Position numbers and translations under genes: made by a program
The notes under the pieces: model-generated
What the model was told of the DNA's origin: nothing
What the model saw: the letters and a program-made list of their open reading frames with translations, nothing else
Database searches by the model: none
Source of the DNA: Nitrospira sp.
Lineage (GTDB): Bacteria; Nitrospirota; Nitrospiria; Nitrospirales; Nitrospiraceae
Reading direction: 5' to 3'
Length of the DNA: 64,000 nt
NCBI GenBank assembly: GCA_024760545.1
Contig: CP060501.1
Span: 2,455,501 to 2,519,500, forward strand
Shown here: positions 27,931 through 36,453 of the stretch, one piece after another
How the letters are laid out: the number at the start of each line of letters is the position of its first letter
How positions within the stretch are numbered: position 1 is the stretch's first letter

Positions 27931-28293
27931 TTAGTGCGCCAACTCATACCGGACCGCCCATAACAGTTCATCCATTCCAAAGGGCTTGCGCAACGTTTGT
28001 CGTGCACCCAACAGTCTGGCGGTGCTAAGCATGGACTGATCATCGACCACGCCGGAGACGGCAATGACTTTGACATTCAGAAATTCGCGAGTGAGCTCCA
28101 TGATGGTATCGAGTCCATTCAACTCAGGCATTAGAATATCGACGATGACCAAATCCACCGGGCTCTGACGATATAAGTCGACCCCCTCGCGCCCGTTGGA
28201 CGCTTCCACCGCCTCATGGCCTGCCGATTGAAGAGCCGTCGATAACAATGTGCGAATGGGAGCCTCATCATCAATCACCAATATCGTGGCCAT
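27931..28293 (-). CDS. single-domain response regulator (receiver only)
   Basis: A 120-residue CheY-like receiver without an output domain. Acidic residues of ATILVIDDE, the phosphorylated Asp in LVIVDILMPE, Ser in AVSGV and Lys in RKPFGMDEL are all present, so it should be phosphorylated. No kinase gene is adjacent; the partner must be elsewhere. It may relay phosphate or act by protein binding. Confidence 0.92.
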   Translation of the reverse strand: MATILVIDDEAPIRTLLSTALQSAGHEAVEASNGREGVDLYRQSPVDLVIVDILMPELNGLDTIMELTREFLNVKVIAVSGVVDDQSMLSTARLLGARQTLRKPFGMDELLWAVRYELAH

Positions 28294-28702
28294 ACTCCCC
28301 CTTCAACATACACCATCACTGAAAAATCAGTCTGTCGGAGTGTACGTGAAATAGGCATAGTTTCAATGAAAAGCCCGATTTAGGAGACAGGAGCGCAACA
28401 GAAGACCTCGGGTTCCCAATATATTGATATTGATTCCTATCTATTGCTATAAACGGGGTGTGCGCCTTGATTTGCGCGCCCTTCCGTCTTTTTCTAGACC
28501 CTCAATCAGCATGGGTACGAATACATTTTACTTGGACATCTCCTCAATACGGTGAGACCGATCGCAAGGCGGTGAAAATGAGCATCCGCCTGCCGACGCT
28601 CGAGTCTGCCGACTCACGGTATCGTTAGAAGATCTCCATAGTTAGTTTTCAGTTACTTGCAGTCAGTGGATTGAGCAAGGACCCGACACTCTAGGAGGTA
28701 GC
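28294..28702. other. intergenic stretch with no recognised feature
   Basis: This 409-base stretch between divergent genes must carry promoters for both the receiver gene (leftward) and the HTH gene (rightward). It has an AT-rich patch around 28417-28450. I see no gene, RNA fold or repeat that I can support. Confidence 0.4.
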
Positions 28703-28981
28703 ATGCCGCAGAGAGACAACTCAAAAAAAGAGTGCTTTCGTCTATGGAAGGACGGGCGATCCATTAGCGAGATACAGCGCGCGACAACAGCGACGCATGA
28801 ATCGATTCGAGCATGGGTGCGTGAGTGGGAGCGCGGTCTTCATAGAACATGGGATGTCGGTTTAAGCAATAGCCGGCTTCCCTCAAAACCAGCCGAGCGG
28901 CTTCCTGAAGATCTGACGAAGATCTTCCAGGAGGAGGGTCAATCCCAGTTCATCAACACCTTGGCGGAACGCATCATGTAG
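28703..28981 (+). CDS. small helix-turn-helix protein
   Basis: A 92-residue protein starting with a homeodomain/transposase-like helix-turn-helix: KECFRLWKDGRSISEIQRATTATHESIRAWVREWERG (about 9-45, positions described by key residues). A strong TAGGAGGT lies just before the ATG. The rest is polar with a helical tail (EDLTKIFQEEGQ). It could be a small regulator, or a remnant of an insertion-sequence orfA. No insertion-sequence ends or second transposase frame are seen nearby, so a regulator is slightly more likely. Confidence 0.7.
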   Translation: MPQRDNSKKECFRLWKDGRSISEIQRATTATHESIRAWVREWERGLHRTWDVGLSNSRLPSKPAERLPEDLTKIFQEEGQSQFINTLAERIM

Positions 28982-29215
28982 ACGGCTGGGATTCCGACGA
29001 TCACCGCCGATTCCAACACCAACGGGCGGAACCTCCTCACATTGCCAAACATGGTTGAGCACCACATAACAGGGTTACTACCATTCCTGGAGCACTCGCC
29101 ACAGGTCAATTTCGGTTTCCCCGATGGGGGCGATGGATGTGTAGGGAGAATGGTTGAACTACTCCCGTCCGCAGTTGTCCGCAAATATATCGAGATGACA
29201 GTATGTTATGGCAGC

Positions 29216-29536
29216 CTACAATGCGCCCCCTTTGATCCAGGATTGAACGAACGAGTAAGTCAGCTTTCGCACCCTGTCCCCGTACGTTCCTATCATCGAT
29301 GCAGGCTGGGACAACGGAAATTGTGCAGGTGGTTCGAGTGAATCAACGATATGCTTCGCCTCTTCCAGGGCTGCCGCTGTGGCCTCTTCGCGGGAACGGA
29401 AGACGCCGTTGGTGCGTCCATTGTGGTACCCCCAGCAGACTTGTCGGAATTCAATAATGCGATACTGGCAATGCCAGGTCTCATCAGCTTGCCGTCTCGG
29501 CAACAACTCGATCCTGCGATGCTTATAATCCAGCAT
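29216..29536 (-). CDS. small hypothetical protein (SREEA family)
   Basis: A 106-residue protein with two basic beta-strand-like segments (YKHRRIELLPRR, WHCQYRIIEF) and the helix RSREEATAAALEEAKHIVDSL, shared with the paralog at 27420. I chose ATG 29536 because AGGAAACG lies upstream; ATG 29560 is also in frame. The tail after residue 65 has no match in the paralog. Function is unknown. Confidence 0.6.
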   Translation of the reverse strand: MLDYKHRRIELLPRRQADETWHCQYRIIEFRQVCWGYHNGRTNGVFRSREEATAAALEEAKHIVDSLEPPAQFPLSQPASMIGTYGDRVRKLTYSFVQSWIKGGAL

Positions 29537-29618
29537 TCTCGTTTCCTGCACTCCAATCATTCATCCAAAGGACCATAGAAACCGGAGGAGCATCACACCA
29601 GGGCTATTCCTGCAGCGG

Positions 29619-29777
29619 TCATCGCTCTGCGTTGGTCCCTTCTTCACCAAGGAGAGCAGATAGACCCTCGATCTTTTTCCTCAAGGACTCCGGTTCATCA
29701 TTTGAGAGGTCTCCCGTTTCGAGCAGCTTTTTGCTGGCCACGAGATGCTCACGAATACTCTGCCGGTAATCAGACAT
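29619..29777 (-). CDS. small helical hypothetical protein
   Basis: A 52-residue, mostly helical, acidic protein (SIREHLVASKKLLETGDL and SLRKKIEGLSALLG). GAGGAGG lies seven bases before ATG 29777, so translation is likely; the frame extends 10 codons further without a site. No domain is recognised. It belongs to a row of minus-strand small genes (29216 to 30508). Confidence 0.6.
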   Translation of the reverse strand: MSDYRQSIREHLVASKKLLETGDLSNDEPESLRKKIEGLSALLGEEGTNAER

Positions 29778-29815
29778 CGCATGCCTCCTCACAGGGTACT
29801 GCATCATAGCGTTGG

Positions 29816-30004
29816 TCAGTGACGCTGGGGTGAGAGAAGGTAGGTCTTCAGTTCTTCCACGTAATATTCAACGACAGGCCGTTCATCTGGTGCTAACGGC
29901 ACATTGAAAGGGAAGACCGTTGAGGACAGAAGGTTTTCGCAGGAACGGATGAATTCTTGAAGTTCCATCCGCAGGGAAGAGGGAGGATCGGTAAACGCGA
30001 ACAT
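29816..30004 (-). CDS. small hypothetical protein
   Basis: A 62-residue protein starting at ATG 30004 with an AAAGGCGG site upstream; a longer frame to 30127 has poor composition. It contains a helical part (LRMELQEFIRSCENLLSS) and an acidic C-terminal helix (VVEYYVEELKTYLLS). It ends 39 bases before the next small gene starts, suggesting co-transcription. No function is recognised. Confidence 0.5.
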   Translation of the reverse strand: MFAFTDPPSSLRMELQEFIRSCENLLSSTVFPFNVPLAPDERPVVEYYVEELKTYLLSPQRH

Positions 30005-30211
30005 AGAGGCACCGCCTTTCTCACAAGGTGTCGGCGGTAGGCCATCCAGGAGTCGTCGGCAAGATGTGTGTGGAGAGTATAACCTGTTAAGGCTACTCCC
30101 AATTTCAGAGACAGTCAACAGGAGCAATCTCTACCCTGAAATCACCAGCAAGAAGAAATGGCTACTCGACGTCGCCCGTCATGTGTTTAGTCAGCAGCAC
30201 CTCGCGGTCAA

Positions 30212-30508
30212 TCACTGGACCCCTGACGAGTGCGGCCCATGCCAGACCAAATAGGGTGGTTTTTTCATGACAGCGGCGGCGCCTGGATAGATGCGGAGGG
30301 CACAGCTGTAGGCCTGTTCTTGGGCATTCAAACACGTGGCTGCCGAGAGGAGGGGGTTCACGATGATACGGAACGATGTGCATTCACCCGTTTCAACGAC
30401 ACTATATACGGAGCAGGAAAAGTGGCCTTTTTGTAAACATTCCGTGCTGATGGCCAGATATGATCCATCCGAAAATGTCATGAGCGGTTCTAAGTTGAGA
30501 CGGCTCAT
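30212..30508 (-). CDS. small hypothetical Cys-containing protein
   Basis: A 98-residue protein with alternating strands and four scattered Cys residues (STECLQ, FSCSVY, GECTSF, YSCALRIYPG). AAAGGAG is placed seven bases before ATG 30508. The order strands-then-helix (NAQEQAYSCAL) resembles the SREEA-type small proteins nearby, so it may be a distant relative. An opposite-strand frame with a ribosome-like site (30357-30551) overlaps it and is less convincing. Confidence 0.5.
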   Translation of the reverse strand: MSRLNLEPLMTFSDGSYLAISTECLQKGHFSCSVYSVVETGECTSFRIIVNPLLSAATCLNAQEQAYSCALRIYPGAAAVMKKPPYLVWHGPHSSGVQ

Positions 30509-31025
30509 CAAGACTCCTTTCGTTTCAATACAGATGTCCTCAGCGCTCTGAGTGAGTCGGAGTAAGCCCAAAGACCTGTCATGGGGAACAGGATCATTCG
30601 CGCGGAGAAGGCTAAAGAACGAGGCGCGAAGGACAGGATGACTAGTTGATTAAGGTACCATGGATTCAACTCGATAGCGAATGCGCAGGTGCTGTATGAG
30701 ATCGACGAGTAACTGACGAACGTCTCTTATGGCCAGCACAGTGAAGGCTACAGAACCGCTGAAACCCCTGATAGAAACGGGGAAAGAGGGTTGGTGCCGA
30801 AGCCGGGATTTGAACCCGGACAGCCGTGAGGGCGCGGGATCCTGAAGGGAGCGCAGCTTCTCTCCTCCTGTTGCTCACCATGTCGCACCGCTGCAGTTTT
30901 CCCCATATTTAGCTGCATTCTTGAGACAGCACGGTACGGCAGGAAACAGCAGGATAGGGCATCCACTTGACAGTCCTCTGGCAGAAGAGCCCCTCCCGCC
31001 TTTCGTCGCAGGCCAGGGTGGCCAC
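30509..31025. other. mostly non-coding stretch around the tRNA-Leu fragment
   Basis: Apart from the tRNA fragment it holds the second copy of the diverged repeat (30892-30955). Several frames on both strands have no ribosome site and run through the tRNA fragment; I do not call genes here. Confidence 0.4.
30792..30846 (-). repeat. 3' fragment of tRNA-Leu (left direct repeat of a possible island)
   Basis: From TGGTGCCGAAGCCGGGATT onward the sequence matches the 3' half of the intact tRNA-Leu at 45182-45268: 45 of the first 46 bases agree, covering CCA, acceptor 3' strand, T-arm and variable arm, and some similarity continues to about 30846. The anticodon, D-arm and 5' acceptor strand are missing. 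Both copies have the same orientation. A truncated tRNA 3' end in direct repeat with a complete tRNA is the usual scar of tRNA-targeted integration. Confidence 0.85.
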
Positions 31026-31499
31026 ATGGAGTCCTCTACGACTAGCCATTTATATCCAGCGCTCTCCCTCCTTGAACTAGCCCCCGCCTTCCAACACAAA
31101 GCATCCGTCAGAAGGGTACCCGTCGAAAAAGGAAACCCCAACACCAACCCAATGATTTCCCGATCATCTGTAGAGGCCGCGCATGGCCCCGGCGGATCGG
31201 TTGATCGAGCTCTACGGTGGGTTGTCGAAAACCAAGCCGACACGAATCTTAGCGAGCTGACCCTTGATGAGCTGGTGTTTGGGGTCTGTGGATTGGAACA
31301 AAGAGCAAAGGGGCTCGGTGAGTATTCAACAGTCCTCCAACCTTTTGCCCTCTCACTCGCCCCGACCAATCTGCATCGGATTTTTATCTGCTACCTACAG
31401 GGTCTTGACTCGGGAAATTTCGACATTACTAAATGCGCAGTTGACAAGCTGGACTGGATGGACTTGGTGAAGGGCTCACTGTCTGGCCAGCTGTTATAG
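31026..31499 (+). CDS. hypothetical protein
   Basis: The C-terminal 105 residues look like real soluble protein with helices (VDRALRWVVENQ, LSELTLDELVFGVCGLEQRAKGL, VDKLDWMDLVKGSL). The start is uncertain: ATG 31026 has only a weak AGGGTGG upstream, and ATG 31155 is another option. I do not recognise the family. It is the first gene inside the possible tRNA-Leu island, just upstream of an Hsp20 gene. Confidence 0.45.
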   Translation: MESSTTSHLYPALSLLELAPAFQHKASVRRVPVEKGNPNTNPMISRSSVEAAHGPGGSVDRALRWVVENQADTNLSELTLDELVFGVCGLEQRAKGLGEYSTVLQPFALSLAPTNLHRIFICYLQGLDSGNFDITKCAVDKLDWMDLVKGSLSGQLL

Positions 31500-31581
31500 A
31501 GCTGTACTCCGGCCCTTCACGCAGTCCTTCATTCCAGCTGATTTCAATAATCATTTTTTATAGATCACAGGAGGTAGAGCT

Positions 31582-32016
31582 ATGTCTTGGGAAAACCAAC
31601 TGCCTGTCTTGTTCCCTAACCGATCGGTCGAGTCACAAATTGATCATCTGCTGGACGACGCAATCCAATCTGTGAATGGGTGGTCGCAGTCCTGGAATCC
31701 AGCCTGCGATATTTTTGAGAACGAAGAGGGTTTCACCGTTCAGTTGGCTCTTCCGGGCTTGGAGGCGAATCAGATCGCCGTGCAGGTAGAAAGCAACATA
31801 CTCCGCGTGAAGGGGGAACGGAAGCGCAACGAGTCTGAGGGGAGACGATGGTACTTGCAAGGGATCGGAGCCGGTGCGTTTTCCTGTGTCTTCAACCTGC
31901 CGGAGTATGCAGACCATGAGAAATCGATGGCCTCATATAAGCAGGGCCTGTTAACGATTACCTTCCCGAAGCGGGAACAGGCAAAACCACGCTCGATCAT
32001 GATCGAGTGTGAATAA
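31582..32016 (+). CDS. small heat-shock protein (Hsp20/alpha-crystallin)
   Basis: A 144-residue ATP-independent holdase chaperone. The alpha-crystallin domain spans about 38-135: NPACDIFENEEGFTVQLALPG, ESNILRVKGERKRN, and the A/G-x-L pattern in YKQGLLTITFPKR. AGGAGGT stands before the ATG. It is the most diverged of the Hsp20 copies here, with a GAGAFSCVFNLPEY segment in place of the more usual SYGSF motif. Its stop overlaps the open frame of the next gene but not that gene's likely start. Confidence 0.93.
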   Translation: MSWENQLPVLFPNRSVESQIDHLLDDAIQSVNGWSQSWNPACDIFENEEGFTVQLALPGLEANQIAVQVESNILRVKGERKRNESEGRRWYLQGIGAGAFSCVFNLPEYADHEKSMASYKQGLLTITFPKREQAKPRSIMIECE

Positions 32017-32140
32017 AGAAAGTGACACGTACTCGTCTTCGCCGGCGGTCCTGGATTCAGGCGCCGGCGGGACCAAACAGCTGGCAGTCATGCAACCGTC
32101 CTGGAGCGGTGTAATGAGGCAAAGAAAGGAGGACATTGCC

Positions 32141-32815
32141 ATGCAAGTGAAATCCGTCGCGCTAGGCATGATGTTGATGGTTGGTCTGTTACTGGGGAAC
32201 TTGGCGGGTCCAGGCTTGGCCGCCCAAGGCGATACAAGGGAAACTGTGCTTCCCCGTTCATTTCAAGGCGCTCGGTTGGGGATGACGTTGTCTGAACTGA
32301 CCCGTATTGTGCCTGATGCAAAAGGCGTGTCCCTGAATCGACGTGATCCCGCTCAACGTATCATCGTACTTCCATCGAAGGATCACGCCGTCCAACGCGT
32401 GGAATATCGCTTCTACAATGACCGTCTCCGAGAATTGGCTATTCATTACAACTATGATGCGGTGCCCGGTGGGTTTAAAGAGCTACGCCAAAGACTGCAG
32501 GAAGCCTATGGGGAGCCCGCAGTGGCAGAGCAGACAGATTATGACGCTGGACCCAATATCGCCTCCGTGAAGAAGACAGTGTGGAAAGACGGTAGCACCA
32601 TGTCGGTCTTGGCTCAGTTTCATAAACTAGACCAAGGGCGCGAGTTCTATGATTTGATCTTGACGATCACAGATCGCGAGCTCCAGCAAATCTTTGAGCA
32701 GGATCAGGAGCAGTACCGTCGACAAGAAACGCTGAGAGTCCCGATTCCATTGCCCACTCCTGGAATACAAAGCAAGCAGATGGCGATGTCTCGTTTAGAG
32801 CGCACGCATATGTAG
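32141..32815 (+). CDS. exported hypothetical protein
   Basis: A 224-residue protein with a signal peptide (ALGMMLMVGLLLGNLAGPGLAA) and a mixed alpha/beta domain starting at FQGARLGMTLSELTRIVPDA. That opening resembles exported proteins in which a MTL-type helix starts a small repeat fold (SmpA/BamE-like geometry), but the family cannot be fixed. AAGGAGGA precedes ATG 32141. It lies 125 bases after an Hsp20 gene on the same strand, so it is likely part of the envelope arm of this stress cluster. Confidence 0.75.
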   Translation: MQVKSVALGMMLMVGLLLGNLAGPGLAAQGDTRETVLPRSFQGARLGMTLSELTRIVPDAKGVSLNRRDPAQRIIVLPSKDHAVQRVEYRFYNDRLRELAIHYNYDAVPGGFKELRQRLQEAYGEPAVAEQTDYDAGPNIASVKKTVWKDGSTMSVLAQFHKLDQGREFYDLILTITDRELQQIFEQDQEQYRRQETLRVPIPLPTPGIQSKQMAMSRLERTHM

Positions 32816-32883
32816 TATTTGGAGCATGGTAGAGAAGAGCGACTGAACAATCTGGGGCAGATATATGAAGGAGGTGGCTGACT

Positions 32884-32958
32884 ATGAAATTCCTCTACAG
32901 ACTTATTGCAACCTGGCTTATTGTGGCCCCTTTCATAACGGCTCTATTCATACTGTGA
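32884..32958 (+). CDS. 24-residue single-span membrane peptide
   Basis: After AAGGAGGTGG an ATG opens a 24-codon frame: a basic start (MKFLYR) and one hydrophobic helix (LIATWLIVAPFITALFIL). The strong ribosome site and clean membrane profile argue for a real small protein. It falls between the exported protein and the receiver-like gene in the stress cluster. Function is unknown. Confidence 0.5.
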   Translation: MKFLYRLIATWLIVAPFITALFIL

Positions 32959-33078
32959 CGGCTTATAACAATGAGAATAGCACCCTGGCACTCTCCGCCG
33001 ACGAGGCCCCGGCGGTGCTCGAGGCGCCGCCGGATGGCACGGTAAAAGGAGGGCGCGGTCAGGCCATTCTGGTGACGT

Positions 33079-33738
33079 ATGAGGCTCATACGATCGGTTC
33101 TGATTGCTGAACATGATTATGGCACGATCAACCGTCTCTCTTGTACGCTGTTCGACCACATTCTCGATATCGCCATCGGCACGTGTGCCTCCGCCGAGGA
33201 ACTCTCTCATAAGGTCGAGAGCGTTTCTTACGATACCGTCGTAGTAAGCCCCCTGTTGCTTCCAGCCTATCGTTCCATCCAAAAGAAAAAGAATCAATTG
33301 CTCGCGCCTCTTCTCGTAACGGTCTGTCAACGAGACCTTTCGATGGCCCAGGCGGCGCTTGAGGGGGACGTATTTGGTCTAATTGCCATACCCGTCATTC
33401 CCCACGAGGCCACTCAAACGGTCCGACTGGCGCTCTGGCAAAACCAGCTGCTGAGATTGCTCGCTTCTAAAGAGAGGGCGGTCGTCCGGTTCCAGCAACA
33501 CATGGAGGCGTTTCCTCATGATCGGAAGGCGGAAGGGGAATTTGTACACGATTTGAATGTATTCGATCGCACCTTCCAAGCCTTACAGTCGGGTATGCGA
33601 CTGCTCGAGAATAAGGAGAATGACCAGAGTCTCTTCGATATAGCAGTTTTAGTGGAACAACGTGCCAGGCAACAGGCATTGGGCAGACTTCTCACCCTCA
33701 ACCTGGATGAGGACAGTAAGGCAGAGGAAGCTCCATAG
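33079..33738 (+). CDS. degenerate receiver-like protein
   Basis: The first 125 residues follow the receiver-domain pattern (SVLIAEHDYGTINRL, strand and helix alternation, VSPLLLPA at the phosphorylation strand), but the phospho-acceptor Asp is replaced, so it is not expected to be phosphorylated normally. The C-terminal 90 residues are helical (RAVVRFQQHMEAFPHDRK, NVFDRTFQALQSGMRLLENK). GGTGA lies near the ATG. It could act as a pseudo-receiver in stress regulation. Not assigned to a known family. Confidence 0.6.
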   Translation: MRLIRSVLIAEHDYGTINRLSCTLFDHILDIAIGTCASAEELSHKVESVSYDTVVVSPLLLPAYRSIQKKKNQLLAPLLVTVCQRDLSMAQAALEGDVFGLIAIPVIPHEATQTVRLALWQNQLLRLLASKERAVVRFQQHMEAFPHDRKAEGEFVHDLNVFDRTFQALQSGMRLLENKENDQSLFDIAVLVEQRARQQALGRLLTLNLDEDSKAEEAP

Positions 33739-33994
33739 ACGTCCACCGTACTCGGATCGATGTGAAAATCGGAGAAGGCTCGGCCTAATAGTTCGCCTAC
33801 TTTTCGGGGTTCGCTCGTCGCAAGCGGCTCCGCCCACCTTCGTGTAAAAATACTACCTCCGCTGAAACCCTACCCATTTCATCCAAGGGAGTTGATTCAT
33901 GGGAGGACGAGATTATTCATTTCCTTGTAGGCTCTCGGCACGACGATGCAGTCTATAAAACCGAGAGTGGACTTGATGAAAGGAGGTAAACGAT

Positions 33995-34459
33995 ATGAAG
34001 CTCGCACATTGGAATCCGCTCCGTGAACTCGAAGGCATTTCGGAGCGAATGAACCGGTTCTTGTCACATTCTAAAAATCAACAGACCGAAACTCACCAGG
34101 TGGATGGCAAAGAAATGGTGACGGTCCCGGATTGGTACCCTTCCGTGGACGTCCTTGAAACAGACGCCGAGTATTACCTCAAAGTAGAAGTGCCAGAGGT
34201 GAACAAACGGGATATACGGGTGACCGTCGACAATAGAGTGCTTTTCCTCCAAGGCGAGCGGAGGGAAGAGCCCAAGGGCCCCGGACGTCGATTTCATCGC
34301 CTTGAACGGGCGTACGGACGCTTTCTCCGGAGCTTTACGCTCCCGGATTCGGTCGAGGTGGCACTCGTGAAGGCGGAATTTAGGGATGGGATGCTATACG
34401 TTCACTTACCGAAATCTGCTCACTCCCAAGCCAAAACCATCGATGTGAAAGCGGCATAA
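33995..34459 (+). CDS. small heat-shock protein (Hsp20)
   Basis: A 154-residue Hsp20: N-terminal arm WNPLRELEGISERMNRFL, alpha-crystallin domain about 45-140 with WYPSVDVLETDAEYYLKVEVP, VLFLQGERREEP, RAYGRFLRSFTLPD and FRDGMLYVHLPKS. AAAGGAGGT lies before the ATG. From codon 66 to beyond its terminator it is part of the 529-bp block repeated at 39754. A hairpin terminator follows at 34494. Confidence 0.96.
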   Translation: MKLAHWNPLRELEGISERMNRFLSHSKNQQTETHQVDGKEMVTVPDWYPSVDVLETDAEYYLKVEVPEVNKRDIRVTVDNRVLFLQGERREEPKGPGRRFHRLERAYGRFLRSFTLPDSVEVALVKAEFRDGMLYVHLPKSAHSQAKTIDVKAA

Positions 34460-34493
34460 CGAGGCTCCTGCCAATGCATTGCGATCCACAGAT

Positions 34494-34519
34494 ACGGCCC
34501 GTTTAGCAAGACGGGCCGT
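34494..34519 (+). terminator. hairpin after hsp20
   Basis: ACGGCCCGT (34494-34502) pairs with ACGGGCCGT (34511-34519) across an 8-base loop, followed by a moderately T-rich stretch. The corresponding hairpin in copy 2 has a longer perfect stem. Confidence 0.75.
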
Positions 34520-34644
34520 TCCTGTGTTGTGTTGTGATTCCCACAGGACGGTTTTTTCCTTCGATGGATAACCGACATATTCATATCTGGTCTGAAACCC
34601 ATAAATACGTACAATGTTATCAGCCGCTCCCGTTCACCCTCCTC

Positions 34645-34672
34645 TTGACTTCGCTTTGCTGAGAATTATGAA
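34645..34672 (+). promoter_or_regulatory. putative promoter upstream of the degP-like gene
   Basis: TTGACT (34645-34650) and TATGAA (34667-34672) with 16-base spacing. The same pair is kept in the duplicate copy at 40208-40235, where it faces the yfdX-like gene. Conservation in both copies supports a functional promoter; the sigma factor is not known. Confidence 0.5.
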
Positions 34673-34908
34673 AAACTGCGTGAAGCGGATGTTATCTCGG
34701 AAGTGAGTGCTATGCGGCACACATTGCTTACGAACCCTCTCCAAATGAAAGGGACATGCTCTCACGCCACTGCGCAAAACAACCGCTTAGGCCCAGTTCC
34801 GGGTCCGCCAGTTGCAGTACTGACAGTATTTCACGTGCCTTCATTTCACTGATCGGGCGGCGAAATGTAGGGCACTCATCCAGACTCACAGTGCCAGGAG
34901 TCGACGCC

Positions 34909-36453
34909 ATGTATCAAACAGATTTTGACCGCAAAGCGCCTCGTGGACCCAGAAGTTGGCTTGTGCCCGTAATATGGTTGACGGCTGGGATCATGATTGG
35001 ATTTGTGATTGCTTCTGACCTTGGCTGGTTGCCTACCGGACACGCAGTTTCTGACGTCTCCTCTCTAGTTCAGCCTCCTCTCATTGCCAAACCCGTCTCG
35101 ACCGCCCCTCAGCCCGTGCTGGGCGGCGGCAATCAAACATTCGTGGACATTGCAAAGTCGGTGAAACCGGCGGTGGTGAATATCTACGCCACCAAAAGCG
35201 GTCGTTCCCAAGGGTCGGGGCCCGTGCCGTTTGACGACCCCTTGTTTAGAAAGTTTTTCGGCGACGAGTTTCCCCGGAAATTTGAACAACCGAAGGAACG
35301 AAAAGAAGGAGGACTTGGGTCTGGCGTGATCGTCGACTCTAACGGACTCATCATCACCAATAATCATGTGGTGGGCAAGGCGGATGAAATCCGTGTCATC
35401 CTGTCAGATAAACGCGAATTCAAGGCGAAGCTGATCGGCACCGATCCAAAGACAGATGTGGCCGTCGTCAAGATCGATGCGGCGGGGCTTCCAACCGTGT
35501 CCTGGGCCGATTCTGACAAACTGGAGGTCGGGGAGTTTGTTCTTGCCGTGGGAAATCCGTTTGGCCTGACACAGACTGTGACCCTGGGAATCGTCAGCGC
35601 TCTTGGGCGGGCCGCAGGTATCGCCGAATACGAAGATTTCATCCAAACGGATGCAGCCATCAACCCCGGTAACTCCGGCGGGGCTTTGGTCAATGTGCGG
35701 GGCGAGCTGGTTGGGATTAATACGGCAATATTCAGCCAGAGCGGCGGAAACATGGGGATCGGATTTGCCGTGCCCAGCAACATGGCGCAGTCCATCATGG
35801 GACAGCTCGTACAAACGGGAAAAGTTGTTCGCGGGTGGCTTGGGGTATCTATTCAGGAGCTGACACCGGAATTGGCGTCTCAATTCGGTGTCACGGAGAC
35901 AAAGGGCGTGCTGGTCAGTGATGTCATGGACGAGAGCCCCGCGAAGAAAGCCGGATTCGAGCGAGCCGACGTGATCGTGGAATACGATGGCAAACCGATG
36001 GATTCCCCGACGCATCTACGCAATGCCGTGGGGCAGACACCGGTGGGGAAAAAAGTCATGATTAAGTTCATTCGAGATAAGAAGCCGAAGGCAGTGGAGC
36101 TCACGATCTTGGAGCAACCCAAATCCTTATCACAAAACGCGGAGGACGACGGCGAATCAGCCACGCCCACTGGAGCACTGTCCGGTCTTGAGGTTCGCGA
36201 TCTGACCGAACAATTGGCTAGTCGGTATGGCTTGAAGTCAAGTGAACGAGGCGTCGTCATTGTCGGGGTGCGGCCCGGGAGTGCGGCTGAGGAAGTGGGT
36301 GTCCGAGAGGGCGATATCATCCTGGAAGTAAACCGCCAGGCGGTGACGTCGGCGAAGGCCTTTGGGCAGATCATTGGCAAGTTACCAAAGGACCAAGCGG
36401 TCTTGCTCTTGCTGAAACGCCAAGGCCGAACAATTTACCTAACACTTCCTTAG
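34909..36453 (+). CDS. HtrA/DegP-family serine protease (second copy)
   Basis: A 514-residue Do-type protease with an N-terminal membrane anchor (VPVIWLTAGIMIGFVIAS), trypsin-like domain with His in TNNHVVG, Asp in TDPKTDVAVV and Ser in NPGNSGGALV, and two PDZ domains (GWLGVSIQEL and SGLEVRDLTEQ). AGGAG precedes ATG 34909; the frame is open further upstream but unlikely to be used. It resembles the protein at 14662 closely but lacks a two-component system next to it; here its neighbours are chaperones, which suggests a role in heat or oxidative envelope damage. Confidence 0.95.
   Translation: MYQTDFDRKAPRGPRSWLVPVIWLTAGIMIGFVIASDLGWLPTGHAVSDVSSLVQPPLIAKPVSTAPQPVLGGGNQTFVDIAKSVKPAVVNIYATKSGRSQGSGPVPFDDPLFRKFFGDEFPRKFEQPKERKEGGLGSGVIVDSNGLIITNNHVVGKADEIRVILSDKREFKAKLIGTDPKTDVAVVKIDAAGLPTVSWADSDKLEVGEFVLAVGNPFGLTQTVTLGIVSALGRAAGIAEYEDFIQTDAAINPGNSGGALVNVRGELVGINTAIFSQSGGNMGIGFAVPSNMAQSIMGQLVQTGKVVRGWLGVSIQELTPELASQFGVTETKGVLVSDVMDESPAKKAGFERADVIVEYDGKPMDSPTHLRNAVGQTPVGKKVMIKFIRDKKPKAVELTILEQPKSLSQNAEDDGESATPTGALSGLEVRDLTEQLASRYGLKSSERGVVIVGVRPGSAAEEVGVREGDIILEVNRQAVTSAKAFGQIIGKLPKDQAVLLLLKRQGRTIYLTLP

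Larger units (their letters stand above)
34192..34720 (+). repeat. 529-bp duplicated block, copy 1
   Basis: The block spans the last two thirds of the Hsp20 gene, its terminator and the promoter region upstream of the degP-like gene. It matches 39754-40282 at close to 90% by eye, in the same orientation and with the same overall length. Confidence 0.9.

Noticed and set aside
27579-28076. Full 218-codon minus-strand frame at 27420-28076
   Set aside because: Its upstream part overlaps the receiver gene and has unnatural composition; only the C-terminal part is supported by the paralog.
30357-30551. Plus-strand gene with a GAGGAGGGGG site opposite 30212-30508
   Set aside because: Its composition is less protein-like than the minus-strand frame, which has its own well-placed ribosome site; both cannot easily be real.
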